From the NCBI GenBank assembly GCA_045133615.1, contig JBGUUQ010000069.1:1-64000 (forward strand): a stretch of DNA of 64,000 bases, written 5' to 3'. Both the position numbers and the translations under genes were made by a program. The DNA is from M3 sp045133615 (GTDB lineage Bacteria; Bacteroidota; Bacteroidia; Bacteroidales; Muribaculaceae). Below, one piece after another: positions 16,743 through 24,932 of this stretch; position 1 is the stretch's first letter; every line of letters begins with the position of its first letter. Under the pieces are notes generated by a model. It made no database searches, had not been told where the DNA came from, and saw nothing but the letters and a program-made list of their open reading frames with translations.

Positions 16743-18848
16743 ATGAAACGCTTTTTTATCTCTATTCTCACCCTCACCGCCATATCATCAGGATGGGCGG
16801 CAGAGACCGTGACATCTCCCGACGGTAACATCGTCGTATCGTTCGACCTCAACGACAAAGGTCAACCGCAATACTCCATGACCTACAAAGGCTACGAAAT
16901 CGTAAAGCCCTCAACACTCGGATTCGACCTCAAAGATGCCGCCGACCTCATCGACGGATTTAAGCTCGGCAAAGTAACCCGCACATCATCCGACACCACA
17001 TGGGCTCCCGTGTGGGGAGAAAACGACTCCATCCGCGACTGCTACAACGCTATGACCGTAGCCCTATCGCAGAAAGCCGATGGAAAAACCCGCAAACTCA
17101 ACATCTCATTTCGCGTCTACGACGACGGCATGGGATTTCGCTACGAATTTCCCCGACAAAGCAACCTTCAAAACTTCACCATTAAAGAGGAACTCTCGCA
17201 AATAGCGATGGCCGCCAACCACACCGCATGGTGGATTCCCGGCGACTACGACACACAAGAATATGCTTACAATGAAACCCGACTCAGTGAAATACGCCGT
17301 CTAAACGAAAGTGCCCGTATCGGCAATGTTTCGCAGACAGGATTCTCCTCCACCGGTGTGCAAACATCCCTAATGCTCAAGACCGACGACGGCATCTACA
17401 TCAATCTGCATGAAGCTGCCCTCATCGACTACCCCGCCATGCACCTCAACCTCGACGACACGTCGATGGTATTCACCTCTTGGCTCACCCCCGACATCAA
17501 CGGCGATAAAGGCGTGATTTCCACTCCATTCCGCACCCCTTGGCGTGTAGTAATGGTATCCGACCGTGCCACCGACATCCTTGCCTCCAACATTATATAT
17601 AATCTCAACGACCCCTGTGCACTCGACGACACCTCTTGGATTAAACCGGTCAAATACATGGGTGTATGGTGGGAAATGATTACCGGCAAAAGCGAATGGT
17701 CGTACTGCGATGCCGAAAACTTCGACCTCGCCACATTCGATTACACCAAAGCCACACCCCACGGTCGCCACGGAGCCAACAACGAAAACGTACGCCGCTA
17801 CATCGACTTCGCTGCTGCCAACGGTATGGACCAGCTCCTCATCGAAGGTTGGAATATCGGTTGGGAAGACTGGATTGGAAAAGAGAAAGACTACGTGTTC
17901 GACTTCGTGACCCCCTATCCCGACTTCGACCTCAAAGGACTCAATGAATACGCCCACTCCAAAGGCATCCGCCTGATGATGCACCACGAGACCTCCGGCT
18001 CCATCCCCAACTACGACCGCCACATCGACCGCGCCTACGACCTCATGAACCAATACGGCTACAACTCCGTCAAGAGCGGATATGTGGGCAACATCCTTCC
18101 CAAAGGCGAATACCATTACAGCCAATCGGCAATCCGACACTACCTCGATTGCGTCAAAAAGGCAGCCGACAAGCACATCATGGTCAACGCCCACGAAGCT
18201 GTACGCCCCACCGGCTTGGCACGCACCTACCCCAACCTCATCGGCAACGAAAGCGCAATGGGCACCGAGTACCAGAACATGATGCCCGACCACGTCACCG
18301 TGCTTCCGTTCACCCGTCTCAAAGGCGGTCCGATGGACTTCACCCCTGGCATCGTAGAGATGGATTTCAGCACATTCTCACCGCGCAACACCAACCATAA
18401 GCAAGCCACCGTGGCCAATCAGCTTGCTCTCTACCTCACAATGTACTCACCCCTCCAGATGGCAGCCGACCTTCCCGAAAACTATGCTGCAAAAGCCGAT
18501 GCATTCCAATTCATAAAAGACGTACCCGTCGACTGGAGCGAAAGCCGATACTTGGATGCCGAACCGGGAGCCTACATTATCGTAGCACGCAAAGACAAGC
18601 ACAGCAACGACTGGTATGCAGGCGGTGTCACCGACGAGAATGCCCGCGACTATCGTCTCGACCTCTCATTCCTCGACCCCGACAAGCAATATGAAGCCAC
18701 CATCTACGGCGACGCATCCGATGCCCATTTCCACACCAACCCCGAAGCCTACGCCATCACTCGTCAAAAGGTTTCAGCATCATCGTGGATTAATCTTCAC
18801 ATGGCATCCGGAGGCGGATTTGCAATCTCCATCAAAGAAATCAAATAA
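16743..18848 (+). CDS. glycoside hydrolase family 97 (SusB-like alpha-glucosidase)
   Basis: This 701-residue periplasmic or surface enzyme has a signal peptide (SILTLTAISSGWAA), an N-terminal beta-sandwich, a TIM barrel (about 270-600) and a C-terminal sheet. The conserved GH97 segments are MMHHETSGSIPNYDRH (E416), NAHEAVRPTG (E485) and MGTEYQ (E509). Glutamates at these places match the inverting alpha-glucosidase subgroup typified by SusB rather than the retaining alpha-galactosidase subgroup, which uses Asp; this assignment is from memory of the family. There is no SusC/D pair here, so it is not a full polysaccharide locus. It has its own promoter and a strong terminator. Confidence 0.93.
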   Translation: MKRFFISILTLTAISSGWAAETVTSPDGNIVVSFDLNDKGQPQYSMTYKGYEIVKPSTLGFDLKDAADLIDGFKLGKVTRTSSDTTWAPVWGENDSIRDCYNAMTVALSQKADGKTRKLNISFRVYDDGMGFRYEFPRQSNLQNFTIKEELSQIAMAANHTAWWIPGDYDTQEYAYNETRLSEIRRLNESARIGNVSQTGFSSTGVQTSLMLKTDDGIYINLHEAALIDYPAMHLNLDDTSMVFTSWLTPDINGDKGVISTPFRTPWRVVMVSDRATDILASNIIYNLNDPCALDDTSWIKPVKYMGVWWEMITGKSEWSYCDAENFDLATFDYTKATPHGRHGANNENVRRYIDFAAANGMDQLLIEGWNIGWEDWIGKEKDYVFDFVTPYPDFDLKGLNEYAHSKGIRLMMHHETSGSIPNYDRHIDRAYDLMNQYGYNSVKSGYVGNILPKGEYHYSQSAIRHYLDCVKKAADKHIMVNAHEAVRPTGLARTYPNLIGNESAMGTEYQNMMPDHVTVLPFTRLKGGPMDFTPGIVEMDFSTFSPRNTNHKQATVANQLALYLTMYSPLQMAADLPENYAAKADAFQFIKDVPVDWSESRYLDAEPGAYIIVARKDKHSNDWYAGGVTDENARDYRLDLSFLDPDKQYEATIYGDASDAHFHTNPEAYAITRQKVSASSWINLHMASGGGFAISIKEIK

Positions 18849-18891
18849 AGACTCAATAAATAAACCTCCACACACAATCACATTCATCGAA

Positions 18892-18942
18892 TCGGCGGCG
18901 CACCTGTCAACATCACAGACAAGTGCGCCCCGACTCTTTTTA
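18892..18942 (+). terminator. intrinsic terminator after the GH97 gene
   Basis: TCGG, GGCGCAC and TGTC pair with GACA, GTGCGCC and CCGA across small bulges. A CTCTTTTT run follows. Confidence 0.82.
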
Positions 18943-19009
18943 ATCCCTGTAGCTCAACACATTAATTCACTCCACCGATTTTCAATTTTCAATTTTCAAT
19001 TCATCTGCT

Positions 19010-19017
19010 TATCTTTG
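19010..19017 (+). promoter_or_regulatory. -7 box for mtnN-luxS
   Basis: TATCTTTG is a perfect match 22 nt before the mtnN ATG. The upstream side, where the -33 would lie, holds three tandem copies of TTTTCAA (18979-19000). Similar TTTTCAA/TTTCAA copies stand before the ABC gene at 47344. Confidence 0.65.
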
Positions 19018-19038
19018 TACCATAAACAACCGACAACA

Positions 19039-19719
19039 ATGAAGATAGGCATTATAGTAGCAATGGGCAAAGAGCTGAACCTTATGCTCCCCCTGCTTGA
19101 GAATCATACAACCGCCGACATCGACGGCATTACATTCCATCACGGAGCCATCGGTAGCCACAGCATAGTACTCATGCAGTGCGGCATCGGAAAAGTCAAT
19201 GCAGCCATCGGCGCCCGTGCGCTCATCGACAGATTCTCTCCCGAATTGGTGATTAACACCGGAGTCGCAGGAGGTGCGGGCAACGCAGCAGGCATCCTCG
19301 ACATCGTAGTCGCCGAGCGCATCGCCTACCACGACGTGTGGTGCGGTCCCGGCACAGAGTGGGGAGAAGCCGCCGGATGCCCCCGATTCTTCACCTCCGC
19401 CGCCAATGTCACCGCTCTCCCCTGTCTCCACGACAATCCACGTATCCGCCACGGATTGCTCGCGTCAGGCGACATATTCGTCTCCAAAGTCGAAGAAGTG
19501 GAGCGCATCCGCTCATTGTACCCCGACGTGCTTGCCGTCGACATGGAGTCGGCATCCATCGCCCAAGTGTGCCACCTGAAATCCACACCATTCTTCTGCA
19601 TCCGCGTCATCAGCGACACCCCCGGTGCTGCCGAAAACATCTCACAGTACGAAAACTTCTGGGACGACGCTCCACGACAGACATTCTCCATCCTCCACAA
19701 CATCATCACAAGCCTCTAA
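19039..19719 (+). CDS. mtnN: 5'-methylthioadenosine/S-adenosylhomocysteine nucleosidase
   Basis: This 226-residue cytoplasmic enzyme splits SAH and MTA to release adenine, supplying S-ribosylhomocysteine to LuxS. It shows the N-terminal IGIIVAMGKELNLMLPLL, the VINTGVAGGAG phosphate-loop region and the catalytic block AVDMESASIAQV. The start at 19039 follows a perfect -7 box; the in-frame ORF extends far upstream but across the promoter. luxS follows after 6 nt, so the two steps of the activated methyl cycle are coupled. Confidence 0.95.
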   Translation: MKIGIIVAMGKELNLMLPLLENHTTADIDGITFHHGAIGSHSIVLMQCGIGKVNAAIGARALIDRFSPELVINTGVAGGAGNAAGILDIVVAERIAYHDVWCGPGTEWGEAAGCPRFFTSAANVTALPCLHDNPRIRHGLLASGDIFVSKVEEVERIRSLYPDVLAVDMESASIAQVCHLKSTPFFCIRVISDTPGAAENISQYENFWDDAPRQTFSILHNIITSL

Positions 19720-19725
19720 GCCGCA

Positions 19726-20208
19726 ATGGAAAAGATAGCAAGTTTCACCATCAACCACCTCACTCTCCTGCGAGGCATCTACGTGTCACGCAAAGACACC
19801 ACCCCCTCAGGCGATGTCATCACCACATTCGACATCCGCATGACCGAGCCAAACCGCCAAACCGCCATCTCAGGACGCGCACTCCACGCCATCGAACACC
19901 TCGCAGCCACCTATCTGCGCAACCACCCGGAATGGGCATCACGAGTCATCTATTGGGGACCCATGGGATGCCGCACAGGCAACTACCTTCTGCTTAGCGG
20001 CGACCTCACCTCCGCCGATATTCTCCCACTCATGCGCGAAACATTCCGATTCATCGCCGACTTCGAAGGCGACATCCCCGGTGCCACCCCTCGCGACTGC
20101 GGCAACTACTCCTATATGGACCTTGACGACGCCCGCCTTCAGGCATCACTCTATCTCAACGAAGTACTCCTCAACATCTCTCCCGCCCAACTCACCTATC
20201 CCGAATAG
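19726..20208 (+). CDS. luxS: S-ribosylhomocysteine lyase
   Basis: This 160-residue metalloenzyme cleaves S-ribosylhomocysteine to homocysteine and DPD, the precursor of autoinducer-2. The metal site is present: HAIEHLAATYLRNH gives the HxxxH pair, and the third ligand is the Cys in TPRDCGNYSYMDLDDAR. The N-terminal FTINHLTLLRGIYVSR is typical. The length matches the family. It is the second gene of an operon that starts with mtnN and runs on to the AlbA_2 gene 18 nt later. Confidence 0.97.
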   Translation: MEKIASFTINHLTLLRGIYVSRKDTTPSGDVITTFDIRMTEPNRQTAISGRALHAIEHLAATYLRNHPEWASRVIYWGPMGCRTGNYLLLSGDLTSADILPLMRETFRFIADFEGDIPGATPRDCGNYSYMDLDDARLQASLYLNEVLLNISPAQLTYPE

Positions 20209-20226
20209 AGACAACGAGCGAGAGCG

Positions 20227-20877
20227 ATGAAAGATATAAAAGTAATCAGAGGCAAGCATCTCATCCCACGCCTCATCGAAGAAGGCGAACACGTCAACCA
20301 AGACTTCAAATTCCAAATCTCCGATGCACGCAAGATCGCGCGAAGCATCTCCGCCTTTGCCAACAACTCTGGCGGTCGACTGCTCATCGGCGTCAAAGAC
20401 AACGGCAACATAGCCGGAGTACGCAGCGAAGAAGATATCTATATGATAGAGCAAGCGGCACAACTCTACTGCCGCCCCGCCCAACATGTCGACTTCACCG
20501 CCTACCAAATCGACGGAGCCATCGTCGTAAAAGCCGACATTGCCCCCGCCGCCAACCGCCCCATCCTCGCCCAAGAGCCGGATAAATCATGGAGCGCATA
20601 CTATCGTGTTGCCGATGAAAACATCCTCGCCCCCGCCATCATGGTCAAAGCATGGCGTCGCCAAGCAGCCTCCTCCGGCTCAGTCATCACATTCACCGAA
20701 GCCGAAAGCGCACTCCTTCGATTTCTCGACCAATGGGGAATGACCACACTCGACGACTATATCCGCGGAGCACACATCAGTCAAGCCGCAGCCGAAGACA
20801 TCATCATCAACCTCTACGCCATCGGCATCATCGACTTCACCCACACCCCCTCCGGCTTCAAAATCACCCGCCGATAG
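20227..20877 (+). CDS. AlbA_2 (Schlafen-like) domain protein
   Basis: This 216-residue protein has an N-terminal AlbA_2/divergent AAA-4 fold, recognisable from FKFQISDARKIARSISAFAN and NNSGGRLLIGVKDNGNI (about 36-70). A second half (about 150-216) looks like a winged helix: LLRFLDQWGMTTLDDYI with AAEDIIINLYAIGIIDFT. Such proteins are thought to bind nucleic acid; the role here is not known. It is the third gene of the mtnN-luxS operon, 18 nt after luxS. A 297-nt AT-rich gap follows. Confidence 0.82.
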   Translation: MKDIKVIRGKHLIPRLIEEGEHVNQDFKFQISDARKIARSISAFANNSGGRLLIGVKDNGNIAGVRSEEDIYMIEQAAQLYCRPAQHVDFTAYQIDGAIVVKADIAPAANRPILAQEPDKSWSAYYRVADENILAPAIMVKAWRRQAASSGSVITFTEAESALLRFLDQWGMTTLDDYIRGAHISQAAAEDIIINLYAIGIIDFTHTPSGFKITRR

Positions 20878-21174
20878 CACCAAAATCGCACTAATATAAA
20901 TGACATCACACTGAAAACCAACCCATTACACAGCCGTCATTGATTAACGCACCATTAATTCACTGATATTCAACTATTTTGCACTTATATTTTCAATGCG
21001 TCTAAAAAATAAAAATTCCAGTATTTTATACCACACTGATTACCAATAATATACACATCAATGCGTCGAATTCTTTTTTGATTATATTTTAAACCGATTA
21101 ATACAATTATCAATATATTTGCAACAAAAAAATATTTTGTAAGTCCTCTTGATTCAATAAATATATTTCAGATT
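20878..21174. other. AT-rich intergenic region with a duplicated 10-mer
   Basis: No gene is visible in these 297 nt. TCAATGCGTC occurs at 20993-21002 and again at 21059-21068, upstream of the promoter of the barrel gene. It could be a binding site, but two copies of a 10-mer are weak evidence. Confidence 0.4.
21114..21121 (+). promoter_or_regulatory. -7 box for the frameshifted barrel gene
   Basis: TATATTTG is a perfect TAnnTTTG match 53 nt before the start codon. Confidence 0.55.
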
Positions 21175-23133
21175 ATGAAGTACACGATTCTTATATTATT
21201 TTATTTATTCATTGGCAATACACTCAGAGCAAGCGTCATAATTGAGAATGACTCAATCCTTTCCGACTCAATTCCCACAGTAACAGTAACCGCAGAAAAG
21301 ACCAATATTCGTAGCACACAGGGCACTATGATAGTCGACTTGCCTACAATCGTAAAAGGCAAGGCGGTAACAAACATTTTAGAAGCCCTCGGTTATCTGC
21401 CCGGCGTAGTGTCCAATAATGGAATGATTGGACTTAGCGGAGCAACGAATGTAACTATAATGCTCAATGGCGAACTGACGCAGATGCCTGTCAATAATCT
21501 TTATCAGTTGCTTTACTCAATGCCTGTCGAAAGAATGAAAAATGTAGAAATAATGTATAATGCGCCTGCAAAATACCATGTTTCCGGCGCCATAATCAAT
21601 ATCAACCTGAAGACTCCGCGCATCATTGATGGTTTGCAAGGACAAGCTAATATTGGTTATAACCAAAAACATTATGCCTCATGGGGAGGGTCGTTAGCAT
21701 CCACTTTTGCCATTAAAAATTGGACTTTCGACCTCAACTATTCGATAAGTAAAACAAAGGCATGGAATTCTCAAGATATGCTATCAAACCATACCATCGG
21801 CAGCACCCTTAACACCATATACGAATCCGACCGTCAGCAAGCCCAAAACCTACAAAACAGTCTTTATTTTGCCACCGCATATAAATTCGGAGGCAATAGC
21901 AATATCCGTTTAGTTTATAACATGCAATATATATCCGATGCAGAGAGCAAAAGTCTTTCATCAGGCACATTCGGAGATTTTTCCACCATATATACAGGTC
22001 CTCACCGCCTCCACAACACAAATCTTATCTACACCTCTCCGTTTGGCTTGAAAATCGGAGGCGAGTACACTTTTTATGATGAAAATCGGGACCAAACCAT
22101 GATTTCGCTACCTGATCAAACCGACATCATCAAAGCGTCTTCTCTCCAAAAGATTAATCGTACCCGCTTCTATATCGATCAAAACCACAGCATAAAAGAT
22201 TGGGGCATAAACTACGGTATCGAATATCGGTATGCTAACGACGGAAGCCGACAGATCTATCTTTTGCCCGCCGGCGACGGCTTCGAAAGCAAACTCATTG
22301 AACAGACAGTCGATGCCTATATTGGAACAGAACACAATTTCCCGTTCGGACTGTCTTTCAACGCATCATTAAAAGGAGAATATTATAAAGTCCTCGACAA
22401 TACAGATTGGAGTTGCATTCCTCAACTAAGTTTGACATACTATAAGACTCCGATAAATATCTTCCAACTTGGCTTCAACAGTCGAAAAGTCTACCCACAA
22501 TATTGGGCACTTCACTCCGGTGTAAGTTATATCAACAGTTACAGTAAAATAGTAGGCAACCCCAACCTACGCCCCTATACGAACTATTCGACACAATTGT
22601 CCTATATATTCAAGCAAAAATATGTAGCAACACTCTATGTCAACCACAACGACAATTATTTCGAACAACTTCCTTATCAATCTCCGGATGAATTAAGTCT
22701 GATTTTTCAAACACTCAACTTCAACTACAATAGCACCATCGGTATCAATTTCCACATACCTGTAACCGTTAAATCCATTCTCAACTCAACAATTACGGCA
22801 AATACCTACTTCAATAAAATCAAAGCCGACCAATTCCATGACATTTCATTCCGTCGTAAAAAAGCCACAATATACACCGCAATCAACAATACAATCAAGC
22901 TTTCCGAACAATTCCCGATTACAATTTCGCTCGATGCAAGCTATATATCACCATCATTACAAGGTATTGCTGACATCTCTAAAATGTGGCGCATTGACGC
23001 CGGGATAAAATGGTCTTTTGCACACGATAAAGCCGATCTCACCCTCCGCGCTGATGATATATTCAACACATGGTCGCCAACTATGCACATCAACTACTCA
23101 TCACAAAATTACCGAATGAAAGTCACGACATGA
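21175..23133 (+). CDS. outer-membrane beta-barrel protein, C-terminus lost by a frameshift
   Basis: This 652-residue TonB-dependent-receptor-like barrel has a signal peptide (ILILFYLFIGNTLRAS) and a TonB-box-like TVTVTAEKT. Its plug domain (about 45-130) includes ILEALGYLPGVVSNNGMIGL, and beta strands rich in Tyr and Asn continue to the end. The reading frame stops at TGA 23131 right after YRMKVTT. The usual C-terminal strand of this family is encoded in another frame immediately downstream (23127-23225). As sequenced, the protein lacks its last strand and probably folds poorly. The gene is AT-richer than its neighbours, and no partner genes adjoin it. Its transport substrate is unknown. Confidence 0.85.
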   Translation: MKYTILILFYLFIGNTLRASVIIENDSILSDSIPTVTVTAEKTNIRSTQGTMIVDLPTIVKGKAVTNILEALGYLPGVVSNNGMIGLSGATNVTIMLNGELTQMPVNNLYQLLYSMPVERMKNVEIMYNAPAKYHVSGAIININLKTPRIIDGLQGQANIGYNQKHYASWGGSLASTFAIKNWTFDLNYSISKTKAWNSQDMLSNHTIGSTLNTIYESDRQQAQNLQNSLYFATAYKFGGNSNIRLVYNMQYISDAESKSLSSGTFGDFSTIYTGPHRLHNTNLIYTSPFGLKIGGEYTFYDENRDQTMISLPDQTDIIKASSLQKINRTRFYIDQNHSIKDWGINYGIEYRYANDGSRQIYLLPAGDGFESKLIEQTVDAYIGTEHNFPFGLSFNASLKGEYYKVLDNTDWSCIPQLSLTYYKTPINIFQLGFNSRKVYPQYWALHSGVSYINSYSKIVGNPNLRPYTNYSTQLSYIFKQKYVATLYVNHNDNYFEQLPYQSPDELSLIFQTLNFNYNSTIGINFHIPVTVKSILNSTITANTYFNKIKADQFHDISFRRKKATIYTAINNTIKLSEQFPITISLDASYISPSLQGIADISKMWRIDAGIKWSFAHDKADLTLRADDIFNTWSPTMHINYSSQNYRMKVTT

Positions 23134-23225
23134 CGCGCAATCTAAAGCTCACATTCACCTACCGTTTCAACGGCTTTAAACCAAAATCAACCGATATTGA
23201 CACATCCCGTTTTGGCACAAAATAG
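23127..23225 (+). other. out-of-frame C-terminal tail of the barrel gene
   Basis: In this frame the DNA reads DMTRNLKLTFTYRFNGFKP, ending DTSRFGTK and then TAG. This is the characteristic terminus of Bacteroidales outer-membrane barrel proteins. It joins to the upstream frame by a single-base change near 23122-23129, so a one-base deletion or a sequencing error is likely. Confidence 0.88.
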
Positions 23226-23445
23226 CACCGACTAATCATTTTTAGTTAGTTTTGGCGAAAAAGCGCCTGCAAAATACCCATTTTTAGGTATTTCCACTCC
23301 TATTATTCGGTAGTAATTTTGCATCGGATAATTATACGAATATTGTACCAGGAAAAATCACAACACGATGCTCGACGGCAACCGATACATTTCGCAATCC
23401 GTCAGCTTAGGTGTAATCTATTTTATGCTATTGTTTTATACGAGC

Positions 23446-23492
23446 CAAGCCGGACGATTTGAGAAAATCCTCCGGCTTGTCGCTTTATTTTT
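23446..23492 (+). terminator. strong intrinsic terminator in the intergenic region
   Basis: CAAGCCGGA, then GATTT, pair with AAATC, then TCCGGCTTG (23446-23460 with 23465-23479) around one C-C mismatch and a GAGA loop. TCGCTTTATTTTTA follows. Together with the -7 box at 23314 it would bound an RNA of about 160 nt. Confidence 0.82.
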
Positions 23493-23598
23493 ATTTCGCA
23501 TCATCTACGAGTCGCATATCCAAAAACGCTCCAATGTTTGCCAACTTGGACAATAACAGCCCATTATGCCCTATTACACCCGTTATTTTATGGAATTT

Positions 23599-23632
23599 TT
23601 TGGAAATTATATGAGTTTAATAGCTAACTTTG
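23599..23632 (+). promoter_or_regulatory. promoter of the RND efflux operon
   Basis: TTTG (23599-23602) and a perfect TAACTTTG (23625-23632) are 22 nt apart. The first start codon used is at 23700. Confidence 0.65.
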
Positions 23633-23699
23633 CACCGTGAAAATTTATAGCAACGGAAAAATAATTATAAGGTAATAAGATATGTTTAATGTTAGTATT

Positions 23700-24878
23700 A
23701 TGAATGTAAACGTGTTTAAAGCTCTCGGACTTATGGCTATCGTTGCCATATCCACAGGTCTCGCCTCTTGCGGAGGCCAACAGCAGCAACAACAAGCAGC
23801 AGCTCCCGAAATCGCAACAATCACAGTTGCCTACGGCACTGCCGATCTCAACAGCGACTATGCAGCTACAATCAAAGGTCGCACCGACATCGACATCCGT
23901 CCCCAAGTCACAGGATTTATCACAAAAGTACACGTCGACGAAGGTCAGAAAGTACGTCGCGGACAAGTCCTCTTCACTCTCGACCAAGTTCAATATCAAG
24001 CAGCTGTCGATGCTGCCGCAGCATCTGTAAAGGTTGCTGAAAGTGCCGTTTCCACCGCACAACTCACAGCCGACAACAAGCGTCAGCTCTTCGACAAAAA
24101 TATCATCAGCGAATACGAATGGCAGATGGCCGACAATGCTCTTGCTCAAGCAAAAGCACAGCTCGCACAAGCTCAAGCCAACCTCACCAACGCTCGCAAG
24201 AACCTTGCTTACACCGTGGTGACCGCTCCCAGCGACGGCGTAGTCGGCTCTATCCCCAACCGCGAAGGCGCTCTCGCATCACCCTCGATGGCACAGCCCC
24301 TCACCACCGTCAGCGACAACTCCAAAGTTTATGCATACTTCTCGCTCAACGAGAAAGACATCCTTTCGCTCACCAATGGCGGAACCGTATCGCTCGAAAA
24401 GAAAATCGCCGATATGCCCGAAGTGCAACTCCAACTCGCTGATGGCACCATCTATCCTCTCAAGGGTAAAGTCGCCACCATTTCAGGCGTTATCGACAAC
24501 TCTACCGGCGCAGCCAACGTTCGCGCACTCTTCGACAACACCAACGGCATGCTCCGCAGCGGAAGCACCGGCACAATCCTCATCCCCCATTCCGCCGACA
24601 GCGCACTCATCATCCCGCAGAAAGCCACTTTCGAAATGCAGGATCGTCGCTACGTCTACACCGTTAACGACTCCAACGTAGTAGCATCTACTTATATCAC
24701 CGTATCACCCGAAAACGACGGACAAAACTTCATCGTCACCTCAGGTCTTAAGCCCGGCGACCGCGTAGTAATCGAAGGCATAGGTACCACTGTAAAGGCC
24801 GGTATCACCATTTCGCCCAAAGACTCTGCCGCCGCTAAAGCTGCCAATGCCGAAGCTGCACAAGCCCAACAGCAATAA
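23700..24878 (+). CDS. RND efflux periplasmic adaptor (AcrA/MexA-like lipoprotein)
   Basis: This 392-residue periplasmic adaptor links the inner-membrane pump to the outer-membrane channel. The lipoprotein signal is AIVAISTGLASC, followed by a polyglutamine stretch (QQQQQQ). The barrel-sandwich strand IRPQVTGFITKVHVDEGQ and its mate APSDGVVGSIPNREGAL flank an alpha-helical hairpin (VKVAESAVSTAQLTADNKRQ). A beta-barrel and a membrane-proximal domain complete it. An ATG 18 nt earlier is also in frame, but the chosen start gives the proper signal peptide. It is the first gene of a three-gene operon. Confidence 0.93.
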   Translation: MNVNVFKALGLMAIVAISTGLASCGGQQQQQQAAAPEIATITVAYGTADLNSDYAATIKGRTDIDIRPQVTGFITKVHVDEGQKVRRGQVLFTLDQVQYQAAVDAAAASVKVAESAVSTAQLTADNKRQLFDKNIISEYEWQMADNALAQAKAQLAQAQANLTNARKNLAYTVVTAPSDGVVGSIPNREGALASPSMAQPLTTVSDNSKVYAYFSLNEKDILSLTNGGTVSLEKKIADMPEVQLQLADGTIYPLKGKVATISGVIDNSTGAANVRALFDNTNGMLRSGSTGTILIPHSADSALIIPQKATFEMQDRRYVYTVNDSNVVASTYITVSPENDGQNFIVTSGLKPGDRVVIEGIGTTVKAGITISPKDSAAAKAANAEAAQAQQQ

Positions 24879-24932
24879 TCCATTTCGATAAATACACATA
24901 TCACATAAAGTATTTCAAAAACAAGTTAACGT

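Larger units (their letters stand above)
23226..23699. other. 474-nt intergenic region with a possible small transcript
   Basis: It holds a perfect -7 box (23314-23321), a strong terminator hairpin (23446-23479) and the promoter of the efflux operon (23599-23632). No convincing protein-coding gene is seen. A 62-codon ORF (23368-23556) runs through the terminator and has no family resemblance. Confidence 0.6.

Noticed and set aside
17370..18293. 307-codon minus-strand ORF opposite the GH97 gene
   Set aside because: Antisense shadow with odd amino-acid composition (Val/Gly/His/Asp runs).
16743..18848. A full polysaccharide utilisation locus around the GH97 gene
   Set aside because: No SusC/SusD pair is present; the adjacent barrel genes at 8032 and 21175 have other partners or none.
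23368..23556. 62-codon ORF in the intergenic region
   Set aside because: It runs through a strong terminator hairpin, has no recognisable family and no convincing promoter of its own for a coding role.
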